From Acidimicrobiales bacterium (GTDB taxonomy: Bacteria; Actinomycetota; Acidimicrobiia; Acidimicrobiales; RAAP-2): DNA of 64,000 bases. Under the pieces are notes generated by a model. The model was given only the letters and a program-made list of their open reading frames with translations, was not told the DNA's origin and did not search any database. The first letter of the stretch is position 1. Every line of letters starts with the position of its first letter. The DNA is taken from assembly GCA_015478655.1 (NCBI GenBank), contig JADMIJ010000004.1, forward strand, positions 39,218 to 103,217. The letters are read 5' to 3'. This document shows, piece after piece, positions 1 through 8,006 of the stretch. The translations under genes were made by a program, and so were the position numbers.

Positions 1-204
1 GAAGATGAACTGGTCCCAGTGCACGCAGGAGAGGACGAGCCGATGGCGGTCCTCGGTCAGCTGCTCGATCTCGTCGAACCCGAAGACCTCGCTCCAGAAA
101 TGGCAGATGTCGGTCCGGTTGTCTTCGTCGAGCAGATCCGCGGGCATGCTCATGGCCACGTGGTTGAAACGCGGGGTGCCCGTCGGGTAGTAGGGATGGG
201 GCAT
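1..204 (-). CDS. VOC/glyoxalase-like protein, 5' part only
   Basis: Only the first 68 codons are inside the window; the gene runs off the left edge. Its ATG shares one base with the stop TGA of the alcohol dehydrogenase gene upstream (TGATG), so the two are probably translationally coupled. The start, TPRFNHVAMSMP, followed about 15 residues later by FWSEVFGFDE, is the strand-helix pattern of a vicinal-oxygen-chelate half domain, with a His in strand 1 as possible metal ligand. Substrate cannot be predicted from this fragment. A function next to the dehydrogenase, in catabolism of a shared substrate, is inference. Confidence 0.6.
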   Translation of the reverse strand, partial: MPHPYYPTGTPRFNHVAMSMPADLLDEDNRTDICHFWSEVFGFDEIEQLTEDRHRLVLSCVHWDQFIF

Positions 205-1295
205 CACACGCCCCCTGTGGTGGCAGGTGCAGTGGTCGCACCGTCGGAGAGGTGGGGGACCACCATGACCTTGCCGGCGTACCGGCCCTCGGCCAGTCCC
301 GCCAGGGCATCGGAGAGCCGGTCGAGGGGCACGTCGTCTGCCTCGATCAGGAGGTCGGTCGGGAAGTCGACGGAGGCCAACAGCTCCAGCGCCCGCTCGA
401 AGCCGCCCTCGTCGTAGACGAAGGACCCCACCACGTGGAGCTCGTTGAGGATGAACCGATTGGGGTCGAATGCCGGGGGCTCGATGCCCGCTCCCACCAG
501 GGCCATGGTGCCGCCCCGCCGCAACTGGTGGAAGCCCGCCTCGATGGCTGCCTTCTTGCCCGAGCACTCGAGTACCACGTGCACGGCGCGCTCGGAGATC
601 CGCTCGGGCTCCCACGGTGGGAAGGTCTCGAGGTCGATCGGGTCCACCACCTCTGCCGCGCCGAGGTCCCTGGCCAGTTGTCTTCGTCGCTCACCGGGCT
701 CGACGACCGTGACCGGTCCGATCCCGCGCGCTACCAGAGCGGCAAGGGAGAGCGCGCCGATGGGCCCGGCCCCGATGACCATCACCGAGTCGCCCGGGGC
801 CGCTCCGGAGCGGGTGATCCCGTGAAGGGCCACCGCCAACGGCTCGGCCAGGGCTGCCTGGCGCGCCGTGAGCCCCGGCGGGAGACGCAGGAGCGACGCC
901 GCCCGTACCAGCACGTAGCGGGCAAAGGCCCCGTCGTGGCCGTCGATGACGGATCCCTCGCGGTTCTCGCACTGGGACGGCTTCCCCTCCAGGCAGCGGC
1001 GGCACCGCCCACACTTGGGCGATGTGCCCTCGACTACGGTCTCGCCGATCTCCCAGCCCACCACGCCCTCACCCAGGGCGGCAATGGCACCGGTGAACTC
1101 GTGGCCCGCCACCAATCCGGGCTTGCCGGCCCAGCCTTCGAGCAACAGGTGGATGTCCGAGCCGCAGATGCCGCAATGGTCCACCTCGACCAGCACCTCG
1201 CCGGGTCCGGGTCGGGGCACCGATCGCTCCTCGACCACCACCTCACCGGGCCGCTGGTAGACCGCGGCCGGCATCACCTCGGGCAGATCGATCAT
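204..1295 (-). CDS. Zinc-dependent alcohol dehydrogenase-like MDR protein
   Basis: A 363-residue medium-chain dehydrogenase/reductase. Catalytic zinc ligands are visible in DHCGICGSDIH (Cys about 41) and the GHEF His about 25 residues later. The structural-zinc loop has four Cys in KCGRCRRCLEGKPSQC. The nucleotide-binding motif is VIGAGPIGAL, and the acidic residue ending the next strand (VVEPGERR) suggests NAD. The start at 1295 is chosen because GGAGGT lies just upstream; an in-frame ATG 19 codons earlier has no ribosome site. The family oxidises secondary alcohols or polyols (threonine/sorbitol dehydrogenase type). The exact substrate is unknown. It is coupled to the VOC gene downstream. 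Confidence 0.88.
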   Translation of the reverse strand: MIDLPEVMPAAVYQRPGEVVVEERSVPRPGPGEVLVEVDHCGICGSDIHLLLEGWAGKPGLVAGHEFTGAIAALGEGVVGWEIGETVVEGTSPKCGRCRRCLEGKPSQCENREGSVIDGHDGAFARYVLVRAASLLRLPPGLTARQAALAEPLAVALHGITRSGAAPGDSVMVIGAGPIGALSLAALVARGIGPVTVVEPGERRRQLARDLGAAEVVDPIDLETFPPWEPERISERAVHVVLECSGKKAAIEAGFHQLRRGGTMALVGAGIEPPAFDPNRFILNELHVVGSFVYDEGGFERALELLASVDFPTDLLIEADDVPLDRLSDALAGLAEGRYAGKVMVVPHLSDGATTAPATTGGV

Positions 1296-1509
1296 GAAGG
1301 CACCTCCCCCCGATGGGTCCGGGTCCGGGTGTTCCGGGCGCCGAACCGGCATCTGACACTGGTGTCACTCTAGGTCAGGGAGGCCGAGTGGGGCACTGCC
1401 GGCAGCCCGAGGCTCCGGAGGAGAGACCGGTGATGGGGCCGTCACAGGGAATGCGGCCTGAGATGCCGGCCCACGGCGGAAACTCCGAAGGTCGACCAAC
1501 TGAGATTGC

Positions 1510-1974
1510 TCACGGCTGGTACGGCGGTGCTTCGCCCCAGCCCCAGCGCGGCACGGGGGCATGTTCGATGACCGCCGCCCCGGCCTGTGAGTTGCCGAGA
1601 GCGATGCGAGTACCCCACTCGAGGTAGGCAACCAAAGCGGAGCGAAACTCCGGGTCGTTCGGCATCCCGGCATCGTCGGCCGCATGACTCATCAAGGAAG
1701 CGAACCGGAATCGCTGATCGTCGGTGATACCGAGTTGTCGGTGCTTCTCCACCATTCGCTCGTAGCCGCCCAGCTGCTGGGAGTACGTCGGGGGGCCACC
1801 GAAGACCTCGCTCCACCATGCGCCAACGTTTCGACGATGTTCTGCGTGAACTCCACCAGGGAAGAACGGTGACAGCAGTTCGTCCTGTTCGACTCGGTCA
1901 TAGAACGCGTTGATCAGGTGATCGAACGCCTCTCGACCGCCGGCCCACTCATACAGCGTCGGCTCCGGAGCCAT
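1510..1974 (-). CDS. Group II truncated haemoglobin (trHbO-like)
   Basis: A 154-residue single-domain globin. The N-terminus (LYEWAGGREAFDHLINAFYDRV) fits the A/B helices of 2-over-2 globins. HRRNVGAWWSEVFGGP carries the E-helix and Trp-rich segment typical of group II. The proximal haem His is most likely the one in EKHRQLGIT. Group II truncated globins bind O2 with high affinity and are linked to oxygen handling, peroxide or NO chemistry. The C-terminal tail (VPRWGWGEAPPYQP) is also seen in actinobacterial trHbO-type proteins. It stands alone, with no obvious operon partner. Confidence 0.88.
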   Translation of the reverse strand: MAPEPTLYEWAGGREAFDHLINAFYDRVEQDELLSPFFPGGVHAEHRRNVGAWWSEVFGGPPTYSQQLGGYERMVEKHRQLGITDDQRFRFASLMSHAADDAGMPNDPEFRSALVAYLEWGTRIALGNSQAGAAVIEHAPVPRWGWGEAPPYQP

Positions 1975-2066
1975 GCCGTCAATCTACCGGCGCCAGAGCA
2001 GCTGACTGATCGCCGGTATCAGTGTGGTCACGAGACCCCATGCGCCTGAGCTCCTGATCGGGCACA

Positions 2067-2552
2067 ATGGCGGCGATGTCAGATCAAGCCTTCCAGGACA
2101 TGATGATCGACAACTATTGCTGGGGTTGCGGTGCTGACAACCCTGTGGGACTCCAACTCAAGAGCCACTGGGATGGTGACGTTGCCGTTGCCCGATGGCA
2201 GCCCACTGCCGAATACGCCGCAGGACCTCGGCACATCCTGAACGGCGGGATCATCGCCACCCTCCTCGACTGTCACGGCGTGTGCACCGCTGTCGCTACT
2301 GCGTACGGGAATCTGGATCGGGCCATCGGCAGCGAACCAAAGATCTGGTATGCGACATCTGAAATGACGGTCGAGTATTTGCGTCCCACTCCGCTTGACG
2401 CCGTCGTCCACCTTGTGGCTTCGCTGGTGGACGTAGACGAGCGGATGACGACGGTTCAGTGCACCCTGGATGCGGCCGGGAAGGAGCGGGCGCGGGCAAC
2501 CGTCCGTTCGATCAAAGTGCCCGAATCATGGCGACATGGGGTCACCGGCTGA
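2067..2552 (+). CDS. Hotdog-fold thioesterase (PaaI-like)
   Basis: A 161-residue protein with NYCWGCGADNPVGL at residues about 15-30, the Cys-containing opening of a common PaaI/acyl-CoA thioesterase subgroup. It is followed by HILNGGIIATLLDCHG, the hotdog central helix in which the Asn/Gly-Gly and Asp positions are usually catalytic or CoA-binding. The final strands (MTVEYLRPTPL and CTLDAAGKERARATV) complete one hotdog domain. The likely reaction is hydrolysis of an acyl-CoA of unknown chain. A second ATG three codons later is equally possible as the start; neither has a strong ribosome site. Confidence 0.78.
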   Translation: MAAMSDQAFQDMMIDNYCWGCGADNPVGLQLKSHWDGDVAVARWQPTAEYAAGPRHILNGGIIATLLDCHGVCTAVATAYGNLDRAIGSEPKIWYATSEMTVEYLRPTPLDAVVHLVASLVDVDERMTTVQCTLDAAGKERARATVRSIKVPESWRHGVTG

Positions 2553-2756
2553 ACAACAGCGTAAGGCGGCCCCACGCCAACACCGGTTTGTCGGCCCCCG
2601 GTGTTCGAGGTGCATGGCGCACCCACGTTGCGGGCTTGCTGGCAGGCTGCGGGGATGTCATCGAACGAAGGCTGTTCTGGCTCTGTCCGGAGGTCCGACA
2701 TGAGTTTCCTGGTGAAGTGTAGATTCCCGGCGGGTCTCACAATGAAGGAGGGTCCG

Positions 2757-3698
2757 ATGTTTCTGAGGCGTGTGGCGATGGTCCTGGCGTCAGGGCTCTT
2801 CGGGGCTTTGCTGCTTGCACCAGCACCAGCACCAGCACCAGCGATGGCAAGGCCTCTGGCCGCGGCGACGCCTCCCGGCTACTGGTTGGCTGGTGCTGAT
2901 GGAGGTGTCTTTGCGTTCAATGCTCCGTTCTATGGATCCGGTGCGTTGCCTACTGGTGCTCCAGGACCTTGCGGCTTTTCGCCCCAGCCGCCCAGCACCC
3001 TCAACTCCGCTCTCGGCTGCATAGCAGTGGCGGCCACTCCCAGCGGAAACGGGTATTGGCTACTGAATGCCTTTCGTCAAGCGCACCCGTACGGTCAGGC
3101 GGGCCCATCGCCGGCTGCCTGCACATCTCTGAACGGTGCCAACGGGATGTGGACGGGTATCGCCTCGTCGGCGACGGGCGCAGGCTACTGGCTGGTCAGT
3201 TCCAATGGAGGCGTCCTCGGCTGTGGAGACGTGACTGCACCCTTTGGTGGCGTGGTGTCTCTAACGCTGAACGGCCAGGTGGTGGGGATGGCAGCGACCC
3301 CCGACGTCAAGGGCTATTGGCTGGTGGCCGGGGATGGGGGCGTGTTTGCATTCGGCGATGCGGCCTTCCTTGGCTCGATGGGGGGCCAGCCCCTCAATGC
3401 TCCCATTGTGGGGATTGCCCCCACGCCCGACGGCAAGGGCTATTGGTTGGCGGCCGCGGACGGGGGGGTCTTTTCGTTCGGAGATGCGCAGTTTGCCGGA
3501 TCGATGGGGGGAACTCACCTCAATGCTCCGGTGGTGGGGATGGCGCCAACGCCAGACGGCAAGGGCTACTGGTTGGCGGCCGCGGACGGAGGAGTCTTCT
3601 CGTTCGGGACCGCCCCGTTCGAAGGATCGATGGCCGGCACGGCTCTGGCCGGTCCGATCATCGGCATGGCCACCTTCCGGGCATCAGCGCCGGGGTGA
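2757..3698 (+). CDS. Secreted GYWL/DGGVF repeat protein
   Basis: A 313-residue exported protein. The start at 2757 is fixed by GGAGG ten bases upstream. MFLRRVAMVLASGLFGALLL is a signal sequence, followed by an Ala-Pro run encoded by a short CACCAG-type DNA repeat (about 2819-2842). The mature part has about six imperfect repeats of 40-45 residues with the core GYWLVAGDGGVFAFGDA; the last three are nearly identical in DNA. Such repeats resemble beta-propeller blades and are abundant in secreted Acidimicrobiia proteins, usually without a known function. There is no catalytic domain, unlike the related NlpC/P60 protein at 22100-23338. Confidence 0.75.
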   Translation: MFLRRVAMVLASGLFGALLLAPAPAPAPAMARPLAAATPPGYWLAGADGGVFAFNAPFYGSGALPTGAPGPCGFSPQPPSTLNSALGCIAVAATPSGNGYWLLNAFRQAHPYGQAGPSPAACTSLNGANGMWTGIASSATGAGYWLVSSNGGVLGCGDVTAPFGGVVSLTLNGQVVGMAATPDVKGYWLVAGDGGVFAFGDAAFLGSMGGQPLNAPIVGIAPTPDGKGYWLAAADGGVFSFGDAQFAGSMGGTHLNAPVVGMAPTPDGKGYWLAAADGGVFSFGTAPFEGSMAGTALAGPIIGMATFRASAPG

Positions 3699-3847
3699 CA
3701 CCGGCGTCGATGGTCCCGGGTCCTTCCCCACGCGTGAAGTCTGTCTCAACTCAGTCGTGCAGCGCGCTGCCCCGCCTGGCGGCTGGACTCGGCGGACGCC
3801 TTAGCTGAACGCACTCCGGCGTCACGTGTTGCTGCCCGACCCAGACC

Positions 3848-4201
3848 TCAAATTGGTGCCCCGGAGCTGTTCAGGAGGTGCAACTTGTAGCACGTGTGGT
3901 CGATTTGCTGTTCGTACTTGAGCCTGGTGGCTGGGTCCCCGTTGACCACGGACCGCAATTTCGAGGCCTTCGCTCGCAGGTCGGCGTTGGACGCGTTCTC
4001 AACTTGCGTGATCACATTGAGGAAGGCTTGCTCCGAGATCGAGGCGCCGCGGGATTGGATGATCAGGCTTCCGAAGGCGTGACACGCCTGGACGTCCGCC
4101 GGCGCCGTGTCCTTGGGAGTCGTTTGTTGGGGAGTGTTGCTCGTGCACGCCCCCGCCAGGAGTGCAAACGTTGCCAAGCCGATGATCGCCAATTTACGCA
4201 T
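3848..4201 (-). CDS. Small secreted lipoprotein, unknown function
   Basis: A 117-residue protein with a clear lipoprotein signal: MRKLAIIGLATFALLAGAC, with lipobox LAGAC and Cys at residue 19. The mature part is Thr/Pro-rich for about 15 residues and then helical (SEQAFLNVITQVENASNADLR), with two further Cys (in VQACHAF and DHTCYKL) that could pair outside the membrane. I do not recognise a family. It is monocistronic between a convergent gene and tRNA-Gly. Confidence 0.65.
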   Translation of the reverse strand: MRKLAIIGLATFALLAGACTSNTPQQTTPKDTAPADVQACHAFGSLIIQSRGASISEQAFLNVITQVENASNADLRAKASKLRSVVNGDPATRLKYEQQIDHTCYKLHLLNSSGAPI

Positions 4202-4408
4202 GGGGAGACCTTAGTTGGATTCGTGCCGCTAGCGCAGGAACAAACTGGCTCGATATGGCCTGGGCCACCACTGAACGCCGAATGTCCCAAGCCCCGGGCT
4301 CGCAGCGCGAACCCAATGGTGACCTGGCCGCGGAGTGCCGATGGAGGGGTCCGTCGCTACTGAACAACCAGTCGTAGCAAGGTGGCCCGACCAAGGTCCG
4401 GACGTGCG

Positions 4409-4479
4409 AGCGGCTGAAGGGGATCGAACCCTCGTCATCAGTTTGGAAAACTGAGGCTCTACCATTGAGCTACAGCCGC
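4409..4479 (-). tRNA. tRNA-Gly (anticodon TCC)
   Basis: On the minus strand the acceptor arms GCGGCTG (from 4479) and CAGCCGC (to 4410) pair perfectly, with discriminator T. The D-arm reads AGCTCAATGGTAGAGC, the anticodon loop TTTCCAA on a TCAGT/ACTGA stem, and the T-arm GAGGGTTCGATCCCCTT. The anticodon TCC reads GGA. CCA is not encoded. Total length is 71 nt. Confidence 0.97.
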
Positions 4480-4529
4480 AGAGGGTGATGGCACCGGAAC
4501 GGGCACCTGCACCGATGAGTCGGTACAGA

Positions 4530-5192
4530 CTATCCGGGCGGCCACAGAGGCTTGTCCACCGCGAATCCGACGCTCGAGCCCCAGTGGTTCCGGTAGGAGA
4601 CCTCGTGGACCGGCCTGCGGGGAGCGACCCCCCACCGGCCTGTGGGGTAGCCGAAGCTCACGCAGCAGGCCATCACCCAGTGCTCGTCGCTGGGGACACC
4701 GAGGATGTCAAAGACCTCGTTGGGATGGAAGACACCGAGGACGACGGTCAGGGAGCTCCCGACCCCTTCTGCGCGCGCCGCCAGCTGGGCGCTCCAGATT
4801 GCCGGAAAGATCGAGCCACCGGTCGGGTCGGCCTGCACGAAACCGAAGAGGTAGAGGGGCACTTCTTCGAAATGGTCGGCCAGCCACTGCGCCGACCGTT
4901 GCACCTTGACCATCTGGATGTTCTCCTCGACGTCGGGGTGCTCCCTGGCGGCCGCCAGGCGGTCGGCATAGATGGTCTTCCAGAGCTGTTCGATGCTGTC
5001 TCGGTACAGCGGTCCGATCTGCGAGACCACGGCACGGTCGTCGACGAGCAGGAATCGCCAGTTCTGGGTGTTGCCGCCCGTAGGCGCCCGGATGGCGGCG
5101 TCCAGGATCTTGGCCTGCACGTCGAGCGGCACGGGATCCGGGCGGACTCTGCGCATGGCCCGGGTTGTGTACAGCGCCTCGTTGATGTCCAC
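4530..5192 (-). CDS. Nitroreductase-family flavoprotein
   Basis: A 220-residue FMN-dependent oxidoreductase of the nitroreductase fold. TTRAMRRVRPDPVP at residues 9-22 is the usual FMN-phosphate-binding start (R at 'RxxR'). APTGGNTQNWRF at about 36-47 is the second FMN site. The Gly-Ser region ARAEGVGSSLTVVLG near residue 140 is typical of the family's dimer and FMN contact. These enzymes reduce nitro, quinone or enone groups with NAD(P)H; the physiological substrate is unknown. It stands alone, just upstream of tRNA-Gly on the same strand. Confidence 0.85.
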   Translation of the reverse strand: MDINEALYTTRAMRRVRPDPVPLDVQAKILDAAIRAPTGGNTQNWRFLLVDDRAVVSQIGPLYRDSIEQLWKTIYADRLAAAREHPDVEENIQMVKVQRSAQWLADHFEEVPLYLFGFVQADPTGGSIFPAIWSAQLAARAEGVGSSLTVVLGVFHPNEVFDILGVPSDEHWVMACCVSFGYPTGRWGVAPRRPVHEVSYRNHWGSSVGFAVDKPLWPPG

Positions 5193-5339
5193 CGGTTGGT
5201 CCCCCTGGGTCTATGAGCCGGAAGGCCGACTCGAATCGTGGCCGTCACCGTATCGCCCGCCGCTGTCATGGGGTGGGGTCACCCGGTCAATCGTGAGATT
5301 TCGGTCAGCAACCCGGACTCAGGGTGGTAAGACCAGGGC

Positions 5340-6698
5340 ATGGTGTCCTCGAGCGAAAAGAGCCAGCGGGGGAGCCCCGGGGGTCACCCGGACGATCGAG
5401 AAGATCAGCAGCAGGAAGGTGCGATCGTCGAGCTGGCTACCGGGGCCATCGCCGCGGGGGGCGGCTGCGTGTCGCACGCCGCCGACGGACGGGTGGTCTT
5501 CGTGCGCCACGCGCTGCCGGGTGAACGGGTCCTGGCACAGGTCACCGCCGTGTCGGCGTCGTTCCTCAGGGCCGATGCCGTGGAGGTCCTCGAGCCATCA
5601 CCCGATCGGGTGTCTCCGCCATGTCCTCACGCCGGTCCGGGTCGCTGCGGGGGGTGTGATTGGCAGCACGCCTCGCTCCCGGCCCAGCGGATTCTCAAGT
5701 CGGCGCTGATCGCCGAGCAACTGCGCCGTTTGGCCGGAGTGGATCGGGCCGTGGAGGTCGAGGAGGTCGACGGTGCCCCGGAGGGACTGGGGTACCGGAC
5801 CCGGGTCCGGTACTCGGTGGACCGGTCCGGGCGCATCGGGCTACGCCGTCACCGCTCCCGTTCCATCGAACCGGTCGACGAGTGTCCGATCGCCGCGTCG
5901 GCGATCAATCGGGTCGGCGTCGGCTCCCTGCAGTGGAGGGGGGCACATCACCTCGAGGTGACGGCATCGCCGGATGGCGGGTCGGCGGTGGTATCCGTCG
6001 AGACCGGAAGGACCCGATTGGCCGGCCGGCCTTCGGTCGACGCTGGGCTGGTCGTCAACGGCCGGACTGTCCGCAGGCCCGACCGAGTTCGGTTCGAGGT
6101 CCTGGGCAACGGGTTCGAGGTCAGTACGGGAGTGTTCTGGCAGGTGCACCCGAGCGCTGCCTCCCTCCTCACTCGCACCGTGCTCGACGGGGTGGTCCCG
6201 GCGGTGGAGGAGCAGGTGGCCGATCTGTTCTCCGGCGCCGGCCTGTTCACCGTGCCTCTGGCCCAAGCGGTCGGGCCCCGGGGCTCGGTGGTGGCGGTCG
6301 AGCGGAGCGGCCGAGCCTGCTCGGACGCCGTCCGGAACGCCAAGGATCTTCACCAGGTCACGATCATCCGGTCGGACGTGACCGAATCGGTGGTGGCCGG
6401 CCGGATCGGCACACCGGATGTCATCGTTCTCGACCCGGCGCGGGAGGGAGCCGGCCTGCCATTGATGCGGGCCCTCGTGGCCCTCGACCCGCCACCGAGG
6501 GCAGTGGCATACGTCTCGTGCGACCCGGCCTCATTCGCTCGCGACCTCCGGGTGATGCTCGAGGCCGGGTGGTCACTGCCGTCCCTTCGGGCCTTCGATC
6601 TTTTCCCGATGACCGAGCACGTGGAGCTGGTCGGGATCCTGACACCCCCGGAGCGGGGCGCAAGACCGCCGTTGTCGACCGGCTGTCCCGAACCCTAG
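5340..6698 (+). CDS. RNA m5U methyltransferase (TrmA/RlmD family) with TRAM and 4Fe-4S
   Basis: A 452-residue class I RNA (uracil-C5)-methyltransferase. An N-terminal TRAM-like RNA-binding domain (about 27-85) precedes the iron-sulfur motif CPHAGPGRCGGCDW (three of four Cys), with the fourth Cys in DECPIAAS. The AdoMet site is DLFSGAGLFTVPLA near residue 295. The catalytic part includes VLDPAREGAG and YVSCDPASFARDL, where Cys is the expected nucleophile. The family methylates U in 23S rRNA or tRNA; which position cannot be told from sequence alone. The stop codon overlaps the end of the convergent copper-protein gene by four bases. Confidence 0.88.
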   Translation: MVSSSEKSQRGSPGGHPDDREDQQQEGAIVELATGAIAAGGGCVSHAADGRVVFVRHALPGERVLAQVTAVSASFLRADAVEVLEPSPDRVSPPCPHAGPGRCGGCDWQHASLPAQRILKSALIAEQLRRLAGVDRAVEVEEVDGAPEGLGYRTRVRYSVDRSGRIGLRRHRSRSIEPVDECPIAASAINRVGVGSLQWRGAHHLEVTASPDGGSAVVSVETGRTRLAGRPSVDAGLVVNGRTVRRPDRVRFEVLGNGFEVSTGVFWQVHPSAASLLTRTVLDGVVPAVEEQVADLFSGAGLFTVPLAQAVGPRGSVVAVERSGRACSDAVRNAKDLHQVTIIRSDVTESVVAGRIGTPDVIVLDPAREGAGLPLMRALVALDPPPRAVAYVSCDPASFARDLRVMLEAGWSLPSLRAFDLFPMTEHVELVGILTPPERGARPPLSTGCPEP

Positions 6699-7801
6699 GC
6701 GTGCACCGTTTGGATCAGCGCCAGACACATCTCATCCGACGAACCGTCTCCCCAGGTGACGTAGCGCGGCGGCAGCTTCCGCAACTGGGGCAGCTCCTGG
6801 CGGAGCGTGGGGTCGTAGGTACAGGTGACCCCGATCCGGTCCCCGTGGTTGGCGTGCACCGGCGTTTTCAGCGTGTACGACCGCTGGTAGTTGAAGTCGT
6901 AGTTGGTGACGTTCAAGAGGGTGCGGGCCCCGGGGGTGCCGGGGTCGAGCACGATCTTCATGCCGCGACCCAGTAGGTGCATGTGGACGCCGAGTCGGAC
7001 GATCTCCTGGCCTCCCCTGACGCCCCATGAGCACGATGTCGTGTTCCCGCTCGGCGGGCTGTCGGTGCTACGTCCACATATGTTCTCGATGACACCCACG
7101 AAGGCGGCGGCATCGCCGCCGAAGCGACTGCTCGTGTCCGCCAGCGAAGCGGCCCGGTCACACAAGGGCCCGGTAACCCCGTTGGGGCACGGGATGTCCG
7201 GGGGGGCCGGCATCAGCGTGAGGGTGAGCGGCTTCAGCGGAGTCGACGCCGGCACCAGGTTGAGCGTGAGCTTGGACCGCACCGGCTGGTCGCCTCGGAG
7301 CAGGTTGTAGTGCTCCTGCATGACCACCATGCTTCCGGCGGGGAACTGGACCCCGGTGCCGGCCGGCAGGATGTCATTGCCGTGACCAGGCGCCCACGCG
7401 CTCAGCCAGGGGGTGTTGGAGATCTGCTCGAGTCCGGTGCCCGGTAGCGCGGTCTCGCCGAAGCACGTCCATCCCTTCCCATTGTGATCCGCCGCCAACG
7501 CTGCGCTGGCCAGGGCCGGCGGCACCTCGAAGAGGATGGCATGGTGCACCTCGACGCTGTTCGGGAAGAACTGGCTCGACGTGATGAACGAGTTGGATTT
7601 GAGGTGCGGATTGATCAGCGTGCAGTGGTAGTCGTCGGTGGCGCCTGCAGGCGCCACCGGTTTGTAGGACTGGTTCGACTGCAAGGTGAGGGTGGTCACG
7701 TGCGGCGAGGACGCGCCGGCGACCGAGGCAATCAGCCCTGTGGCCAAACCGGTGACGACCAGTATTCCAGCCAGGACAAGGCGCGCAGATCGAGAGGTCA
7801 T
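6695..7801 (-). CDS. Secreted copper type II monooxygenase-like protein (PHM/DBH fold)
   Basis: A 368-residue exported protein (signal peptide about 1-30). It carries the ligand pattern of ascorbate-dependent copper monooxygenases (peptidylglycine alpha-hydroxylating and dopamine beta-monooxygenases). VEVHHAILFEV gives a His-His pair for the first copper. EHYNLL and GVHMHLLGRGM give the His-x-His of the second copper, and SDEMCLALI gives the Met ligand near the C-terminus. DDYHCTLINP near residue 57 and several Cys also match the family. This implies O2- and copper-dependent hydroxylation outside the cytoplasm. The substrate is unknown, and some bacterial relatives may be non-catalytic. Confidence 0.75.
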   Translation of the reverse strand: MTSRSARLVLAGILVVTGLATGLIASVAGASSPHVTTLTLQSNQSYKPVAPAGATDDYHCTLINPHLKSNSFITSSQFFPNSVEVHHAILFEVPPALASAALAADHNGKGWTCFGETALPGTGLEQISNTPWLSAWAPGHGNDILPAGTGVQFPAGSMVVMQEHYNLLRGDQPVRSKLTLNLVPASTPLKPLTLTLMPAPPDIPCPNGVTGPLCDRAASLADTSSRFGGDAAAFVGVIENICGRSTDSPPSGNTTSCSWGVRGGQEIVRLGVHMHLLGRGMKIVLDPGTPGARTLLNVTNYDFNYQRSYTLKTPVHANHGDRIGVTCTYDPTLRQELPQLRKLPPRYVTWGDGSSDEMCLALIQTVHA

Positions 7802-8006
7802 GTGGTGAGCCTATCCCCGCTGGGCACGTTGTGCCGGGCTGCCTGACAGATGTTTGCTCCTCCTGGTGCCCGTGGCTGCCTTCGACGCCGGAGGGACGGT
7901 CATCCAGCCGGCGTCATTCCTGCTGGAAAAGGGGTGCATGGCTGCCGGGTGAATCGGGCGGGACCGCCGGACCCGTCGGGCTCCCTCCCCGTCTGCGACC
8001 CTTCGA

